DNA from: an uncultured Bacilli bacterium
Lineage (GTDB): Bacteria > Bacillota_I > Bacilli_A > RF39 > UBA660
Reading direction: 5' to 3'
NCBI GenBank assembly: GCA_934089275.1
Contig: CAKOJJ010000002.1
Coordinates: forward strand, 1 to 64,000
DNA length: 64,000 bases
Shown: in pieces, positions 43,096-51,967 of the stretch
Layout of the letters: every line of letters starts with the position of its first letter
How positions within the stretch are numbered: the first letter of the stretch is position 1
The notes under the pieces: generated by a model
Seen by the model: only the letters and a program-made list of their open reading frames with translations
Told to the model about the DNA's origin: nothing
The model's database searches: none
Translations under genes and position numbers: made by a program

Positions 43096-44238
43096 CTAAA
43101 ATTCATAATTTGTTATTATTAAGTGTTCAACTTTTTTATCATTTCTATTTTTTATACTTACTAAATATTTCTTGTCAAATGATTTAATGTAAAATCCATT
43201 TTTATTATATAGATCATATATAAAATCTGTATTTTTAATTATAAGCATAAATTTAGCCTTAGTATGATTTAAGTAATTTGCTAATCTAATTTGATCCTGC
43301 TTTCCAAATTCATTATTAGCATATGTTGAAAATTCAGTATCATATGGTGGATCTAAAAACATAAAATCATTTTCATTTAAATCTATTTTTTCGCAAAATT
43401 CTTCGAAGTCTAAATTATATATTTGAGTATTTCGTAAATAATTACGGAGTTCATCTGAATTTAAATGTTTAATTTTTTTGCCAAAGTCTTTTCTATTATA
43501 ACTGATTCCCCCATAAGGAACATTAAATTTTCCACTTGCATTATATCTAAACATTGATGCATAACAATATTCTCTTATAAAATAGAATATTGCACAATAA
43601 AATTCATTATCTATACCTAATTCTTTTCTGTTATTATACAAATATCTAAAATGCATATAATACGCACTTTTTAGAGCACACTCAATATTTTCTAACACAT
43701 TATCATCTTTCATTTTTTCTCTTTTTGCTTCTATTTTTTGCATTCTTTCAATTTTTGATGATAAATTTCTTTTAACCTCATTAATAAAATTGTCTATGTT
43801 AATATTAAAATGTTCAGTTAATAACCCATTAAATTCCTTTGAATGCTCAAAAACAAACTCATATATTTTATCTTTTAAATTTGTTGATAATTTTTTTCTA
43901 TTTTCTTCAATTTGACAGTCTTTCGAATATGATAAATATATATTTAGTAATTCGTTACTGTTATTTTGAACTATTTTTTCTAATAGTTTCCAGTTTTTAT
44001 TTATTTCATTTAATTTATTAATAAATTTCTTATTTCCTGCCTTTATTAAATTATACAATAATATGAGTTCATCTGATTTATCATTTATAATTGAGTTTTT
44101 ACAATTAACATTAAGATATACGGAACCTCCACCAACAAATGGCTCTATATATCTATCATAACTTTCGGGCATATTTTCTAAAATTATAGGTAATTCCTTT
44201 TCTTTACCACCTGCCCATTTTATAAATGATTTTTCCAT
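43096..44238 (-). CDS. D12-class (Dam-like) adenine-N6 DNA methyltransferase
   Basis: 380 residues. Motif X SFIKWAGGKEKEL at the N-terminus, SAM-binding motif I RYIEPFVGGGSVYLNV, and motif IV DPPYDTEFSTY. A long central insert (residues about 70-190) makes it longer than Dam (about 280). Dam-like enzymes usually recognise GATC; together with the AlwI-family endonuclease, whose known site GGATC contains GATC, this suggests a matched pair (inference). GGAGGAGG precedes the ATG. Confidence 0.93.
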   Translation of the reverse strand: MEKSFIKWAGGKEKELPIILENMPESYDRYIEPFVGGGSVYLNVNCKNSIINDKSDELILLYNLIKAGNKKFINKLNEINKNWKLLEKIVQNNSNELLNIYLSYSKDCQIEENRKKLSTNLKDKIYEFVFEHSKEFNGLLTEHFNINIDNFINEVKRNLSSKIERMQKIEAKREKMKDDNVLENIECALKSAYYMHFRYLYNNRKELGIDNEFYCAIFYFIREYCYASMFRYNASGKFNVPYGGISYNRKDFGKKIKHLNSDELRNYLRNTQIYNLDFEEFCEKIDLNENDFMFLDPPYDTEFSTYANNEFGKQDQIRLANYLNHTKAKFMLIIKNTDFIYDLYNKNGFYIKSFDKKYLVSIKNRNDKKVEHLIITNYEF

Positions 44239-44269
44239 ATGAACCTCCTCCTAGTTTTTTCTTAATACA

Positions 44270-44300
44270 ATTATACCACACAAATTTAGAATAGCTATTC
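44270..44300 (-). promoter_or_regulatory. R-M promoter with palindrome at -35
   Basis: Extended -10 TGGTATAAT (TATAAT 44270-44275) ahead of the methyltransferase. A perfect 12-bp palindrome, GAATAGCTATTC (44289-44300), lies where the -35 box should be, so the promoter may depend on, or be blocked by, a dimeric regulator such as the Xre protein at 44810-45043. Confidence 0.6.
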
Positions 44301-44327
44301 ATTTGATATAAATTTCAACTAAAAAAG

Positions 44328-44342
44328 ACTACAATTTGTAGT
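44328..44342. terminator. Short A/T-flanked hairpin in the divergent R-M intergenic region
   Basis: ACTACAA T TTGTAGT with A run before and T run after. It resembles a terminator but lies upstream of both divergent genes, so it may be an operator instead. Confidence 0.4.
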
Positions 44343-44405
44343 TTTTTGTAATTATATCATAAAAAATTTTTTTTCAAAAGATTATGACAAAATTTTTTTA
44401 ATTAC

Positions 44406-44436
44406 TTGACTTATTTATTTTTTTAAGTGATTAATA
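44406..44436 (+). promoter_or_regulatory. Phage promoter-like element, copy 2
   Basis: TTGACTT followed by AAGTGATTAATA at the same 19-base spacing as the element at 40377-40407; precedes the gene at 44460. Confidence 0.5.
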
Positions 44437-44459
44437 CTATCAAACTGGAGGTGATTTCA

Positions 44460-44786
44460 ATGTTTAGGAAGTCTAATGGAGACATTACAGATGAGGAATT
44501 TGAAAAAATTATAATTCCATTAAACAAAAATGTTAATGACTATATTTTAAAATACATATTATATGATTTTGTTGCTTTTTATATTGCTTCAGGTTACGAA
44601 CGAAATGTATTTTCAAAAACCACACTAAAAACAGAGTTCAATACTGCTGTTGAAGTTCTAGGAGACTGCAATAGTGATCAGTGTTTTGATTCAAAAAAAA
44701 TAGCCGATATATTGCAAACTAAATTTTCTCTTAAAATAGTTTCAGAAAAGCCTTTAAAATTGGAAAAAATAGAATATAAACTATAA
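44460..44786 (+). CDS. Phage accessory protein, function unknown
   Basis: 108 residues, soluble and mostly helical (NGDITDEEFEKIIIPLNKN). GGAGG lies before ATG 44460, preferred over an in-frame GTG at 44427 that lies in the promoter-like element. Divergent from the methyltransferase gene and convergent with the Xre gene. Could belong to the R-M module or be an independent accessory gene. Confidence 0.65.
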   Translation: MFRKSNGDITDEEFEKIIIPLNKNVNDYILKYILYDFVAFYIASGYERNVFSKTTLKTEFNTAVEVLGDCNSDQCFDSKKIADILQTKFSLKIVSEKPLKLEKIEYKL

Positions 44787-44816
44787 AAAATGAGAGATTA
44801 ACTTATCTCTCATTCC
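44786..44816. terminator. Strong bidirectional terminator
   Basis: AATGAGAGAT / ATCTCTCATT (44789-44814), 6-base loop, A run upstream; ends both the plus-strand gene and the converging Xre gene. Confidence 0.9.
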
Positions 44817-45043
44817 TCAAAAAATTTGTCTATTCTCACGCCAAGAACCACTGATATTTTGTATAAAGTAATTAATGAAATATTATTTCTGTCATTTTCA
44901 GCTTCTATTCGCTTTAAATGGTCTGGTGTTACATCAATTGCTTCTGCTAAATCCATTAAACGAACTTTTTTAGCATTACGATATTTTTTGATGTTTTGAC
45001 AAATTATTGATTTAATGTTCTTATTGAACTCATATTCATTCAT
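44810..45043 (-). CDS. Small Xre-family regulator, C-protein-like
   Basis: 77 residues, essentially one helix-turn-helix domain (VRLMDLAEAIDVTPDHLKRI). Size and fold match both R-M controller (C) proteins and small phage repressors. Because it lies 0.6 kb from an R-M module with a palindrome at its promoter, a C-protein role is attractive but unproven. The stop codon is TGA and overlaps the terminator stem. Confidence 0.85.
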   Translation of the reverse strand: MNEYEFNKNIKSIICQNIKKYRNAKKVRLMDLAEAIDVTPDHLKRIEAENDRNNISLITLYKISVVLGVRIDKFFEE

Positions 45044-45183
45044 CTAACATCACCCTATAAATATTATTCCATTTATTTTCTAAAAAATAAGCGACCTTTC
45101 GTGCCAATTTTCCGTTTATGTGTTATAATGAATTAAAGCTAATTTTTACTACAAAAAGTCAAAATATTATACGGAGGTGTAAA

Positions 45184-45498
45184 ATGGACAAACAAAATTC
45201 GAATTTAGAAATTGCACATAAATTCATTCAACTAATGGAATATAAATCATTAGAAGAATCAAAGCTTTTTATTAAACATTATGAACAAAGAATAAAATAT
45301 AAGTCTGAATTATTAGCTATTTTAGAGGATGAAGAACCTCCTAAATTCTTCAAAAAAGCTCATCAAAAATGGATAGATGAGAAAAAACAACTTGAAGATG
45401 AACTTGAAGATGCTTATCAAAAATTATATGAAGAGCACACTTTTGCAGGAGAACTAATGATTAGTTTAGCAAAAGAAAAAAGCCCAGCACTTAATTGA
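45184..45498 (+). CDS. Coiled-coil phage accessory protein
   Basis: 104 residues, strongly charged and helical (KKQLEDELEDAYQKLYEEH), likely coiled coil. ATG 45184 follows ACGGAGGTG. It converges on the endolysin gene. Position next to the lysis genes suggests a lysogenic accessory function; no family recognised. Confidence 0.7.
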   Translation: MDKQNSNLEIAHKFIQLMEYKSLEESKLFIKHYEQRIKYKSELLAILEDEEPPKFFKKAHQKWIDEKKQLEDELEDAYQKLYEEHTFAGELMISLAKEKSPALN

Positions 45499-45518
45499 TG
45501 CTAGGCTATTTTTTATTT
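45478..45518. terminator. Bidirectional terminator at the end of the late operon
   Basis: Imperfect stem AGCCCAGCA / TGCTAGGCT with T run on the plus strand and A run opposite; lies between the converging coiled-coil and endolysin genes. Confidence 0.65.
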
Positions 45519-46508
45519 TATAGTAAGTTTTTGTCCTGGATATATAAGGTTTGGATTTGCTATTCCATTATCATTTGCTATCTTCTGATATGTAGTTCCA
45601 TACTTCTTGGCAATAGCAGACAATGTATCTCCTTTTTTTACTATGTAGGTTTGATAATTTTGTGTATTAGATGTTCCACTTATTTTAATAACTTGTCCTA
45701 CATAAATCAAGTTAGGATTAGAAATATTATTTATCCTTGCCAACTCTTGATATGTTGTGCCATATCTATTTGCTATGCCACTTAATGTATCTCCTGCTAC
45801 TATAGTATATGTAGTTTCGGATATTTGTGGAGTGGATGGTTGACTTGGTTCTGATGGTGATTCAGCATTATTATTCTTCTCATACCCATTTAATCCTGTA
45901 TTTTTTATTATTGTAGGGTAATCCTTATAAGCATAGTCTGTATCAATTCTCATACCACTAATACTTCCATTTGATGAATTTTGCCACATACCATATTCTC
46001 CATAATTAAAATTAGGTTTAGAATTAGACCATACTGCCAACCATTTATCATATCTTGATAAACTAGCTGTATCAATGTAATTATTAAAATAGTTACTATT
46101 AGCATAAATGCTTACATAGTAACCTTTATTTTCAAGATATTCGCAAAAACCTTTAATCGCTTCTGCCATTTTACTTTTACCAACTCTTTGATGTCTATCT
46201 TCTTCAACATCTATACAAATTGGATATTCAAATTGCTTTCCTTTCAAGCAATTTTTATACATATATTCCGCTTCTGCTTTTCCTTTATCATATGTATTTG
46301 CACAACTATACCAATATGCTCCAACAGGTATCCCTTTAGATTTTGCTTGATTATAAAAATCTTCAAAGCAAGAATCTTTGTTATAACTTACTCCTGTTCC
46401 CCATCCAGTAAATCCTGCTCTTAATATTACAAATTCTGCACTTGCTTTTATATTATCAAAATTAATTCCTTTTTGATATGATGATATATCTATTCCTTTT
46501 CTTTCCAT
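45513..46508 (-). CDS. Phage endolysin: GH25 muramidase with two LysM domains
   Basis: About 331 residues. The N-terminal glycoside hydrolase 25 domain (residues 1-210) starts KGIDISSYQKGINFDNIK and has the catalytic DVE in YPICIDVEEDRH. A Pro/Ser linker (PSEPSQPSTPQ) leads to two LysM repeats (TIVAGDTLSGIANRYGTTYQ and IVKKGDTLSAIAKKYGTTYQ) for peptidoglycan binding. It lacks a signal peptide, as expected for holin-released lysins. ATG 46508 follows GGAGG; an ATG 15 bases upstream would put that site inside the gene. Confidence 0.97.
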   Translation of the reverse strand: MERKGIDISSYQKGINFDNIKASAEFVILRAGFTGWGTGVSYNKDSCFEDFYNQAKSKGIPVGAYWYSCANTYDKGKAEAEYMYKNCLKGKQFEYPICIDVEEDRHQRVGKSKMAEAIKGFCEYLENKGYYVSIYANSNYFNNYIDTASLSRYDKWLAVWSNSKPNFNYGEYGMWQNSSNGSISGMRIDTDYAYKDYPTIIKNTGLNGYEKNNNAESPSEPSQPSTPQISETTYTIVAGDTLSGIANRYGTTYQELARINNISNPNLIYVGQVIKISGTSNTQNYQTYIVKKGDTLSAIAKKYGTTYQKIANDNGIANPNLIYPGQKLTIK

Positions 46509-46509
46509 A

Positions 46510-46905
46510 TTATTTTCCTCCATTATCTTTCTTTAATTGTTCTAATACTTCCATTACTTTTTCTGGTAATGGCAATCCCATAGACCCCCAGTTTTCAAGA
46601 ATTGAGATTCCTTCGTTTGCTACAAAAAAGTAGATTACAAGATTTCTAATTGCTCCAGTATCTCCAACTATTTGATCCAATTGAACTGATACAGCAACTA
46701 TAATCAAGTAACCTACTTTCTTTATTATTCCCTTTGCACCAATCTTACTATTTATCTTCTTATTGGCTATTGCATCACAGACACCTGTTAAATAATCAAG
46801 TGCAATGATTATTAGCAATGTTTTCAATGCCATATCCCAACCTCCTAAAAAATAAAGCACAGTTGTCAGAACTGTACTTGTAAAAAAATTAAAAATATAT
46901 TTCAT
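46510..46905 (-). CDS. Phage holin (toxin secretion/lysis holin family)
   Basis: About 131 residues with several short membrane helices in the first 110 residues (TLLIIIALDYLTGVCDAIAN is the family hallmark). It forms membrane lesions that release the endolysin encoded immediately downstream. ATG 46905 follows AGGAGGG. Confidence 0.95.
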   Translation of the reverse strand: MKYIFNFFTSTVLTTVLYFLGGWDMALKTLLIIIALDYLTGVCDAIANKKINSKIGAKGIIKKVGYLIIVAVSVQLDQIVGDTGAIRNLVIYFFVANEGISILENWGSMGLPLPEKVMEVLEQLKKDNGGK

Positions 46906-46916
46906 TATTTTCCCTC

Positions 46917-47327
46917 CTATTTTGTTCTTTTCCACATATATACTGCTAAGTATGGTGGCATATTGCTAAATTCCTTCGAATTTGCAAATCCTCCATCATT
47001 CAAACATATATTAGCCCAAGTATTTGTTATACCTGTGTTACATCCACATCCATATTTTGTTCCACTAACTGATTGTCGAACCATAGCTCTCGAAGGTAAG
47101 TTTGCTTCTGATAATTTTGTTGTTGCATTGCCCCCTTGAGTTGCATTCTTATATGTATTTCCACAAGCTAATAAAAACTTATCTTTTATTTGTTCCCATG
47201 TTCCACCAAAAAAAGTTGATGGATTTATTTCAGTAACTGATATATATACACTACCTACTGGATAATATGGGCAAGGATAAATGTAATCATTATCTTTATT
47301 TTTAAACTTAATTGCTTTATTTCCCAT
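46917..47327 (-). CDS. Phage baseplate/tail appendage protein, paralogue 1
   Basis: 136 residues. After IKFKNKDNDYIYPCPYYPVG comes a domain (NPSTFFGGTWEQIKDKFLL) that also occurs in the gene at 47714-48190, ending PPYLAVYMWKRTK. This is the tail-collar-like module seen in phage fibre tips and baseplates. Probably contributes to host binding. Confidence 0.82.
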   Translation of the reverse strand: MGNKAIKFKNKDNDYIYPCPYYPVGSVYISVTEINPSTFFGGTWEQIKDKFLLACGNTYKNATQGGNATTKLSEANLPSRAMVRQSVSGTKYGCGCNTGITNTWANICLNDGGFANSKEFSNMPPYLAVYMWKRTK

Positions 47328-47336
47328 TACTACCTC

Positions 47337-47714
47337 CTAATGCAATTGAGTCCAGCCTTCTGGAACTGTGCTATTAACTCCTCTTCTCAAATAAATTCCT
47401 CCTGAAGTATTAAAGAATAATTGCCATAGCCAACTTGAACTATCTGTTTTTTGCCACGTTCTACCATCATTTGTAAGGACTACTAAAACGCCATAAATTG
47501 ACGTAGAATAAGGAGCATTTTGCCACCCATTGCCACCAACACTATAAATTCCTGGTGTATAGTAATCATTAAAATTATTTGATGTTGTAGCTCTATATTC
47601 TAATATTTTTCTTCCACTATATTGATTTAATATTGTACTTAATTGTACTTTGTTATGAGTTATAGATGAACTATCTAAATATGTATTATTTTTAAATTTA
47701 ATTGCTTTACTCAT
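47337..47714 (-). CDS. Phage tail appendage protein with pyocin-knob-like domain
   Basis: About 125 residues. It shares the N-terminal MSKAIKFKN segment with its neighbours but has a different C-terminal domain (YYTPGIYSVGGNGWQNAP ... QLFFNTSGGIYLRRG) like the knob modules of fibre proteins. ATG 47714 overlaps the stop of the upstream gene and follows GGAGGAG. Confidence 0.78.
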   Translation of the reverse strand: MSKAIKFKNNTYLDSSSITHNKVQLSTILNQYSGRKILEYRATTSNNFNDYYTPGIYSVGGNGWQNAPYSTSIYGVLVVLTNDGRTWQKTDSSSWLWQLFFNTSGGIYLRRGVNSTVPEGWTQLH

Positions 47715-48190
47715 TACTCTATTCTCCTCCAAATATAAACTGCTAAATATGGTGGTAGAGAACTGCTCAAGTCTGTATCTCCTATTGAATATCTAATAGA
47801 ATCTGTTAATGTTCCACCACTGGATTGATTATGTCCAGAATTATAATTATCAGATGAAGTTAGTTCTGTACCATAACTTTTAGAATATCTGCCTTTTTCA
47901 TAACTCCATGCTCCTTGATTAGCATAATTGTCACACATAATTTCATAGTAATTCATTCTATGTCCTATTTTAAAGTCATGTCTATGACTTTGGCTTCCAC
48001 CCATTGTTCCAGCCTTATAAGAGTTACCTGCTCCAATTAAAAATCGATCTTTTATCAATTCCCATGTTCCTCCAAAATACGTTGACGGATTAACATCATT
48101 TAAAGATAAATAAATACTACCTATTGGATAATATGAACATGGATAAACTGGTTCATTGTTTTTATTTTTAAACTTTATTGCTTTACTCAT
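47714..48190 (-). CDS. Phage tail-collar/short-fibre-like protein, paralogue 2
   Basis: 158 residues; N-terminus MSKAIKFKNKNNEPVYPCSY, then NPSTYFGGTWELIKDRFLIG as in paralogue 1. It adds SHRHDF, the HxH metal-binding motif of short tail fibre tips such as T4 gp12, and ends LPPYLAVYIWRRIE. Likely receptor-binding tip protein. Confidence 0.82.
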   Translation of the reverse strand: MSKAIKFKNKNNEPVYPCSYYPIGSIYLSLNDVNPSTYFGGTWELIKDRFLIGAGNSYKAGTMGGSQSHRHDFKIGHRMNYYEIMCDNYANQGAWSYEKGRYSKSYGTELTSSDNYNSGHNQSSGGTLTDSIRYSIGDTDLSSSLPPYLAVYIWRRIE

Positions 48191-48199
48191 ATGAACCTC

Positions 48200-49612
48200 C
48201 TACCAAGTTGAAATTACATCATAGTCAAGGATTTCAATTCCATTTACTTCTAATGATTCCGATTGGGTTGGAAAGCAATTTATACCAACAGATAATTTCT
48301 TAGTATCAACAAATAAGATAAATTTTCCTTTAGGCAATATAACATTGTAAGTTGTTGTTCCAAATTTATCTTTAATTATTATTTGATAATTCCATGCTGA
48401 CTCTTTGTCTTTTGTCATCGTAACCTTAGTATTATCATTTATTGCTATTGGACTACAATATGAACTTTCTGTTGTTTTCTTATATGCATATGTTATTGAA
48501 ATTTTATTTTTATTGTTTACACTTGAATACGATGCATCTACCAATAAATAAGTTTCATTTTCATAATTGTTTTTTCTTTTAAGTGATATTATTGCTGACG
48601 GCAATGACCATTCTAAAAAAGTTACTGTTTTAGTAGCTGTTGTTGTATTACCTCTACTATCAGTAACTTTTACGGATAAAGTTAAATTATTTGACGAATT
48701 GATTGTTCCAAAATCTATATTTCCTGCACTTGTTACGCTTTTTGTTGTGTTATTTATTGTCACATCATACTTGCTTATTGTTGCAGATTTTTTTGCAGTT
48801 GCACTTGTTATAGTAACTAATAACTTTGATAAATTTTGAACTAATTGCTGGTTGTTACCTGTAACATTCACTGTTGTTGAATTATTATCTTTATATGAGA
48901 TATTGCTAGAACTAAATGTTGGATTACCATTTACTATCGTCATCGTTCTATCTAAATACGAGGCCGACAACTCTGATGATCCACTCATACAGCAAATTGT
49001 AAATCTAACAGCCAATGTATTACTTGATTTGCATAAGTTTCTCAGTGTATTTCTTTCGCTCTCGCTTAAATTAAAAGTACAACTTGTAGCTCTACTATCA
49101 AGAGTTCTTGTTATTAATTGTGAATTACCTCCTGCTTCCATTTTTGCTTTCAATGAAAAATAACCTCCACTTGGATTAGTGAAAGTTATTGATGGATTTG
49201 ATTCATCATTAAAATTATCGGCACTCGATATATTTGAGTACCTTGGTATTCTTGTTAACCCTATACTACCACTTTTATTTTCATCTCCACTATAATAAAC
49301 TCTTCCGTGTAATGTAAATCCTACATCTCCTGCAGTTCCATCTGCGTTATGACCTACTGTTATCGTTCCAGAAGTTGAACCAGTAGCTGCTGGGAATACT
49401 TTTGAACTCCAACTTGTTGTTCCAGAGTTATATACTGTTTGTCCATTTACAACAACACTACAATTATAAATAGAATAATATTGTGAACTTCCACCAATGG
49501 ACTCCAAAGTCCATCTTATTGTTGAAGTATTGTTAGCAATACTATATGATTCTTCATATACTGTTAATTTTAAGTATCTTCCACTATATGAACTTGTTTG
49601 TACACTTGCCAT
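48200..49612 (-). CDS. Phage minor structural protein (DUF859-like)
   Basis: 470 residues, rich in Ser, Thr and Asn with a beta-rich repeat pattern (TITVGHNADGTAGDVGFTLH is typical of DUF859). It lies between Tal and the appendage genes, so is probably a tail-tip or adhesin protein. Confidence 0.85.
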   Translation of the reverse strand: MASVQTSSYSGRYLKLTVYEESYSIANNTSTIRWTLESIGGSSQYYSIYNCSVVVNGQTVYNSGTTSWSSKVFPAATGSTSGTITVGHNADGTAGDVGFTLHGRVYYSGDENKSGSIGLTRIPRYSNISSADNFNDESNPSITFTNPSGGYFSLKAKMEAGGNSQLITRTLDSRATSCTFNLSESERNTLRNLCKSSNTLAVRFTICCMSGSSELSASYLDRTMTIVNGNPTFSSSNISYKDNNSTTVNVTGNNQQLVQNLSKLLVTITSATAKKSATISKYDVTINNTTKSVTSAGNIDFGTINSSNNLTLSVKVTDSRGNTTTATKTVTFLEWSLPSAIISLKRKNNYENETYLLVDASYSSVNNKNKISITYAYKKTTESSYCSPIAINDNTKVTMTKDKESAWNYQIIIKDKFGTTTYNVILPKGKFILFVDTKKLSVGINCFPTQSESLEVNGIEILDYDVISTW

Positions 49613-49622
49613 GTTCCACCTC

Positions 49623-51269
49623 CTATGTTAATGGAACAATTCCAATTCCAGTATTATCTGTAGTTTTAATTCCTAACCATCTGGCTAATCCACATAAAGT
49701 TATTTCTTCTTCAACTACTGATTTCTTCATATGGAACTCATCTCCATTCATCCAAAAGACTTTATTTCCTTTGAAATCATATCCAGTAAATTCAGATGGA
49801 TTGATTACAACCTTGCTACCATCTGTTCCATATATACAAATACCATTTTCATCAAATGTTCCTATTAATCTATTTGCAATATCATAAATTTCGATTCTAC
49901 CTGCTTCATTCACTTTTGCACCAACTTTAAAAGTTCCACCTTTAACCAATGATGCTGTCATATTTATTACATTGATATTTTGCATATCTAATGTTCCATC
50001 AATAAGCCATGCAGAATTAAATGTTCCATTTATTCCTGTATTAGAGAAACCTATACCTTGAGCATTTATCATCATTACATTTGTTGCTGTTTCTTTAGGA
50101 AGAGCATCAACAACAAGGATTCTATCTCCTTCATAAATGACATAACTATCTCCAAGTTTTCCCCATATTTTAGAAGTTGCCTCATTTAATTCTTTTTTTA
50201 ATGTAACCTTTACCACTTCATTTGCAGATGTAATATCTTCTTTCGTATCCACTTTAATTTTTTCAAATAAATTCTTTAATTTTGATTTAAAATTTCCAAA
50301 CTCTATCTCTGTATATTTATCTCTAATGCAATCATATTTTAATGAAATAACATTAGTCATTAAGTTAATACCTAATTTTTCATGTTCTACTACAATTACA
50401 TCTCCTAAATCAACTACACCATCGATATGTGCTTTAACTTTATAATTGCATTTCATATATTGATTTTCTTCAAGATAATTTAATGCTTGTTTTCTTAAAT
50501 CTTTTATAAGTGCCTCTTTATATTCGTCCTCTTTTAAATTACCATTTTCATCTTTATACTCATCTTGATTTATGTCTTGGTCAAACTTTATAACTTTTGT
50601 ATAAGGTATATCATATTTAACACTTGATTCTAAATATAATTCTGGCAATGTTATTCCATCATAACCAACTGGCAACATCTTAGTTACAACGTTATCCCAA
50701 TTTTCTGTAGCTTCTATATTGGTAGAGTTTTTTCCATACTTAATTACTACACCTCTATCTGTTCCTATTACATTTTTTACTCCAATAGTCCAGTTATCTC
50801 TGTATAAGTGACCTCCCCAATTTTCTACTACTATTGAAATGGCCTCCTCTAAACTTTTCCTAATTATTCTTGCAGAGTTTTGCAACGTAATATCTGATAT
50901 CATTGTGAATGGTGTTTCAGTATCACAAGCATTATTCAAATGATCTAGAGCATCATTACAATTTTTATTTACTACATAAGAATCTGCTATTACATATTTA
51001 GATGAGTCTTTCCATAAGTGATATCCCTTCATAGATATTTTATTATTTTTTCTGTTGGGATTAGTCAACCTAAATCCTTGCTCTCCCCATCTTGTATTTG
51101 CTCTTACAATCATTCCTTCTTGTAGATAATCTAAATCATCTATTGATGTTTCTATATCGATATAATAATCTCCATTATCTTCTATATATATTTCTGCTTT
51201 AGTTGGATGTAATATTTTCAAACCATTATTGTTAAATAGTATTTCATCTTTATCAAACACCTTAATCAT
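49623..51269 (-). CDS. Phage tail protein Tal (tail-associated, prophage_tail family)
   Basis: 548 residues. The N-terminal part resembles the gp27-like baseplate hub (DYDCIRDKYTEIEFGNFKS near residue 310), the C-terminal part is beta-rich (ADALPKETATNVMMINAQG-like region). It follows Dit with a TAATG overlap and would form the tip of the tail. ATG 51269 follows GAGGTGG. Confidence 0.87.
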   Translation of the reverse strand: MIKVFDKDEILFNNNGLKILHPTKAEIYIEDNGDYYIDIETSIDDLDYLQEGMIVRANTRWGEQGFRLTNPNRKNNKISMKGYHLWKDSSKYVIADSYVVNKNCNDALDHLNNACDTETPFTMISDITLQNSARIIRKSLEEAISIVVENWGGHLYRDNWTIGVKNVIGTDRGVVIKYGKNSTNIEATENWDNVVTKMLPVGYDGITLPELYLESSVKYDIPYTKVIKFDQDINQDEYKDENGNLKEDEYKEALIKDLRKQALNYLEENQYMKCNYKVKAHIDGVVDLGDVIVVEHEKLGINLMTNVISLKYDCIRDKYTEIEFGNFKSKLKNLFEKIKVDTKEDITSANEVVKVTLKKELNEATSKIWGKLGDSYVIYEGDRILVVDALPKETATNVMMINAQGIGFSNTGINGTFNSAWLIDGTLDMQNINVINMTASLVKGGTFKVGAKVNEAGRIEIYDIANRLIGTFDENGICIYGTDGSKVVINPSEFTGYDFKGNKVFWMNGDEFHMKKSVVEEEITLCGLARWLGIKTTDNTGIGIVPLT

Positions 51270-51967
51270 TACAACCACCTCGATTTCGGTTCAATTGAAA
51301 TTTTGGTAAGATTTCCAGACCACGATATTGTGTTTTCGCCAACTTCAAATATCGGAAAAGTTCCAAGCATATTTCTGTTTTTTAAAACATTATCTAGATA
51401 TGCCTCTTCTTCAAGACTATCTATAACAACCTTTGTTTCGTTTTCTGGAAATACATATTTAAACAAATTAAAACCATTGAGTGATATCTCAATAGTTCCT
51501 GTTCCCTCTAATGTGATTATTGGTTTTGATTTTTCTAATCCAACATTAGTTATTTTTAATGACGTTTCATTATTTATATCAAGAATTATACTTTTTTCAT
51601 CTTTTAGATATTTGTATGGCTGAGTATAAAACTTTACTACTGCTGTTTTAAATCTAATTAGTCTTTCATAATCTATTTTTTCAATTATTTGTGCTTTATA
51701 AACTTTATCAGGTTCATCACTAATTATTAGTTCTCCTACTCCTGTAAAATACTTCATAACTCTATCAATATCATAATTTCTTGCAAGACCTATTCCTATA
51801 CTTTTGGTATAACTTTCATAGCCTAATTCTTCTATGATATCTCCATCTCTACCATCAATCTTAGTGATTGACGTTTTCATTTTTGGTTTAGTAATTGGTG
51901 GTATATTTGTAATTATTAGTCCTGGTATAGTTTCACTATCTATATTCTTCCATATTATTTTTGCCAT
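51269..51967 (-). CDS. Distal tail protein Dit
   Basis: 232 residues, Sipho_tail family: WKNIDSETIPGLIITNIPPI at the N-terminus and the belt-domain stretch TAVVKFYTQPYKYL. It connects the tube to the baseplate. Start shares one base with the tape-measure stop region. Confidence 0.9.
   Translation of the reverse strand: MAKIIWKNIDSETIPGLIITNIPPITKPKMKTSITKIDGRDGDIIEELGYESYTKSIGIGLARNYDIDRVMKYFTGVGELIISDEPDKVYKAQIIEKIDYERLIRFKTAVVKFYTQPYKYLKDEKSIILDINNETSLKITNVGLEKSKPIITLEGTGTIEISLNGFNLFKYVFPENETKVVIDSLEEEAYLDNVLKNRNMLGTFPIFEVGENTISWSGNLTKISIEPKSRWL

Noticed and set aside
44328..44342. Terminator belonging to a gene in the divergent R-M intergenic region
   Set aside because: No gene ends there on either strand; it may be an operator or chance palindrome.
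3456..45498. Mycoplasma-type code with TGA as tryptophan, given the very low GC
   Set aside because: Several genes end at TGA (nadE, the Xre gene at 44810, the coiled-coil gene at 45184), tryptophan is TGG, and RF2 is encoded.
48567..49163. Long plus-strand open frames opposite the DUF859-like gene
   Set aside because: They are antisense shadows of a low-complexity, Ser/Thr-rich gene and lack ribosome-binding sites.
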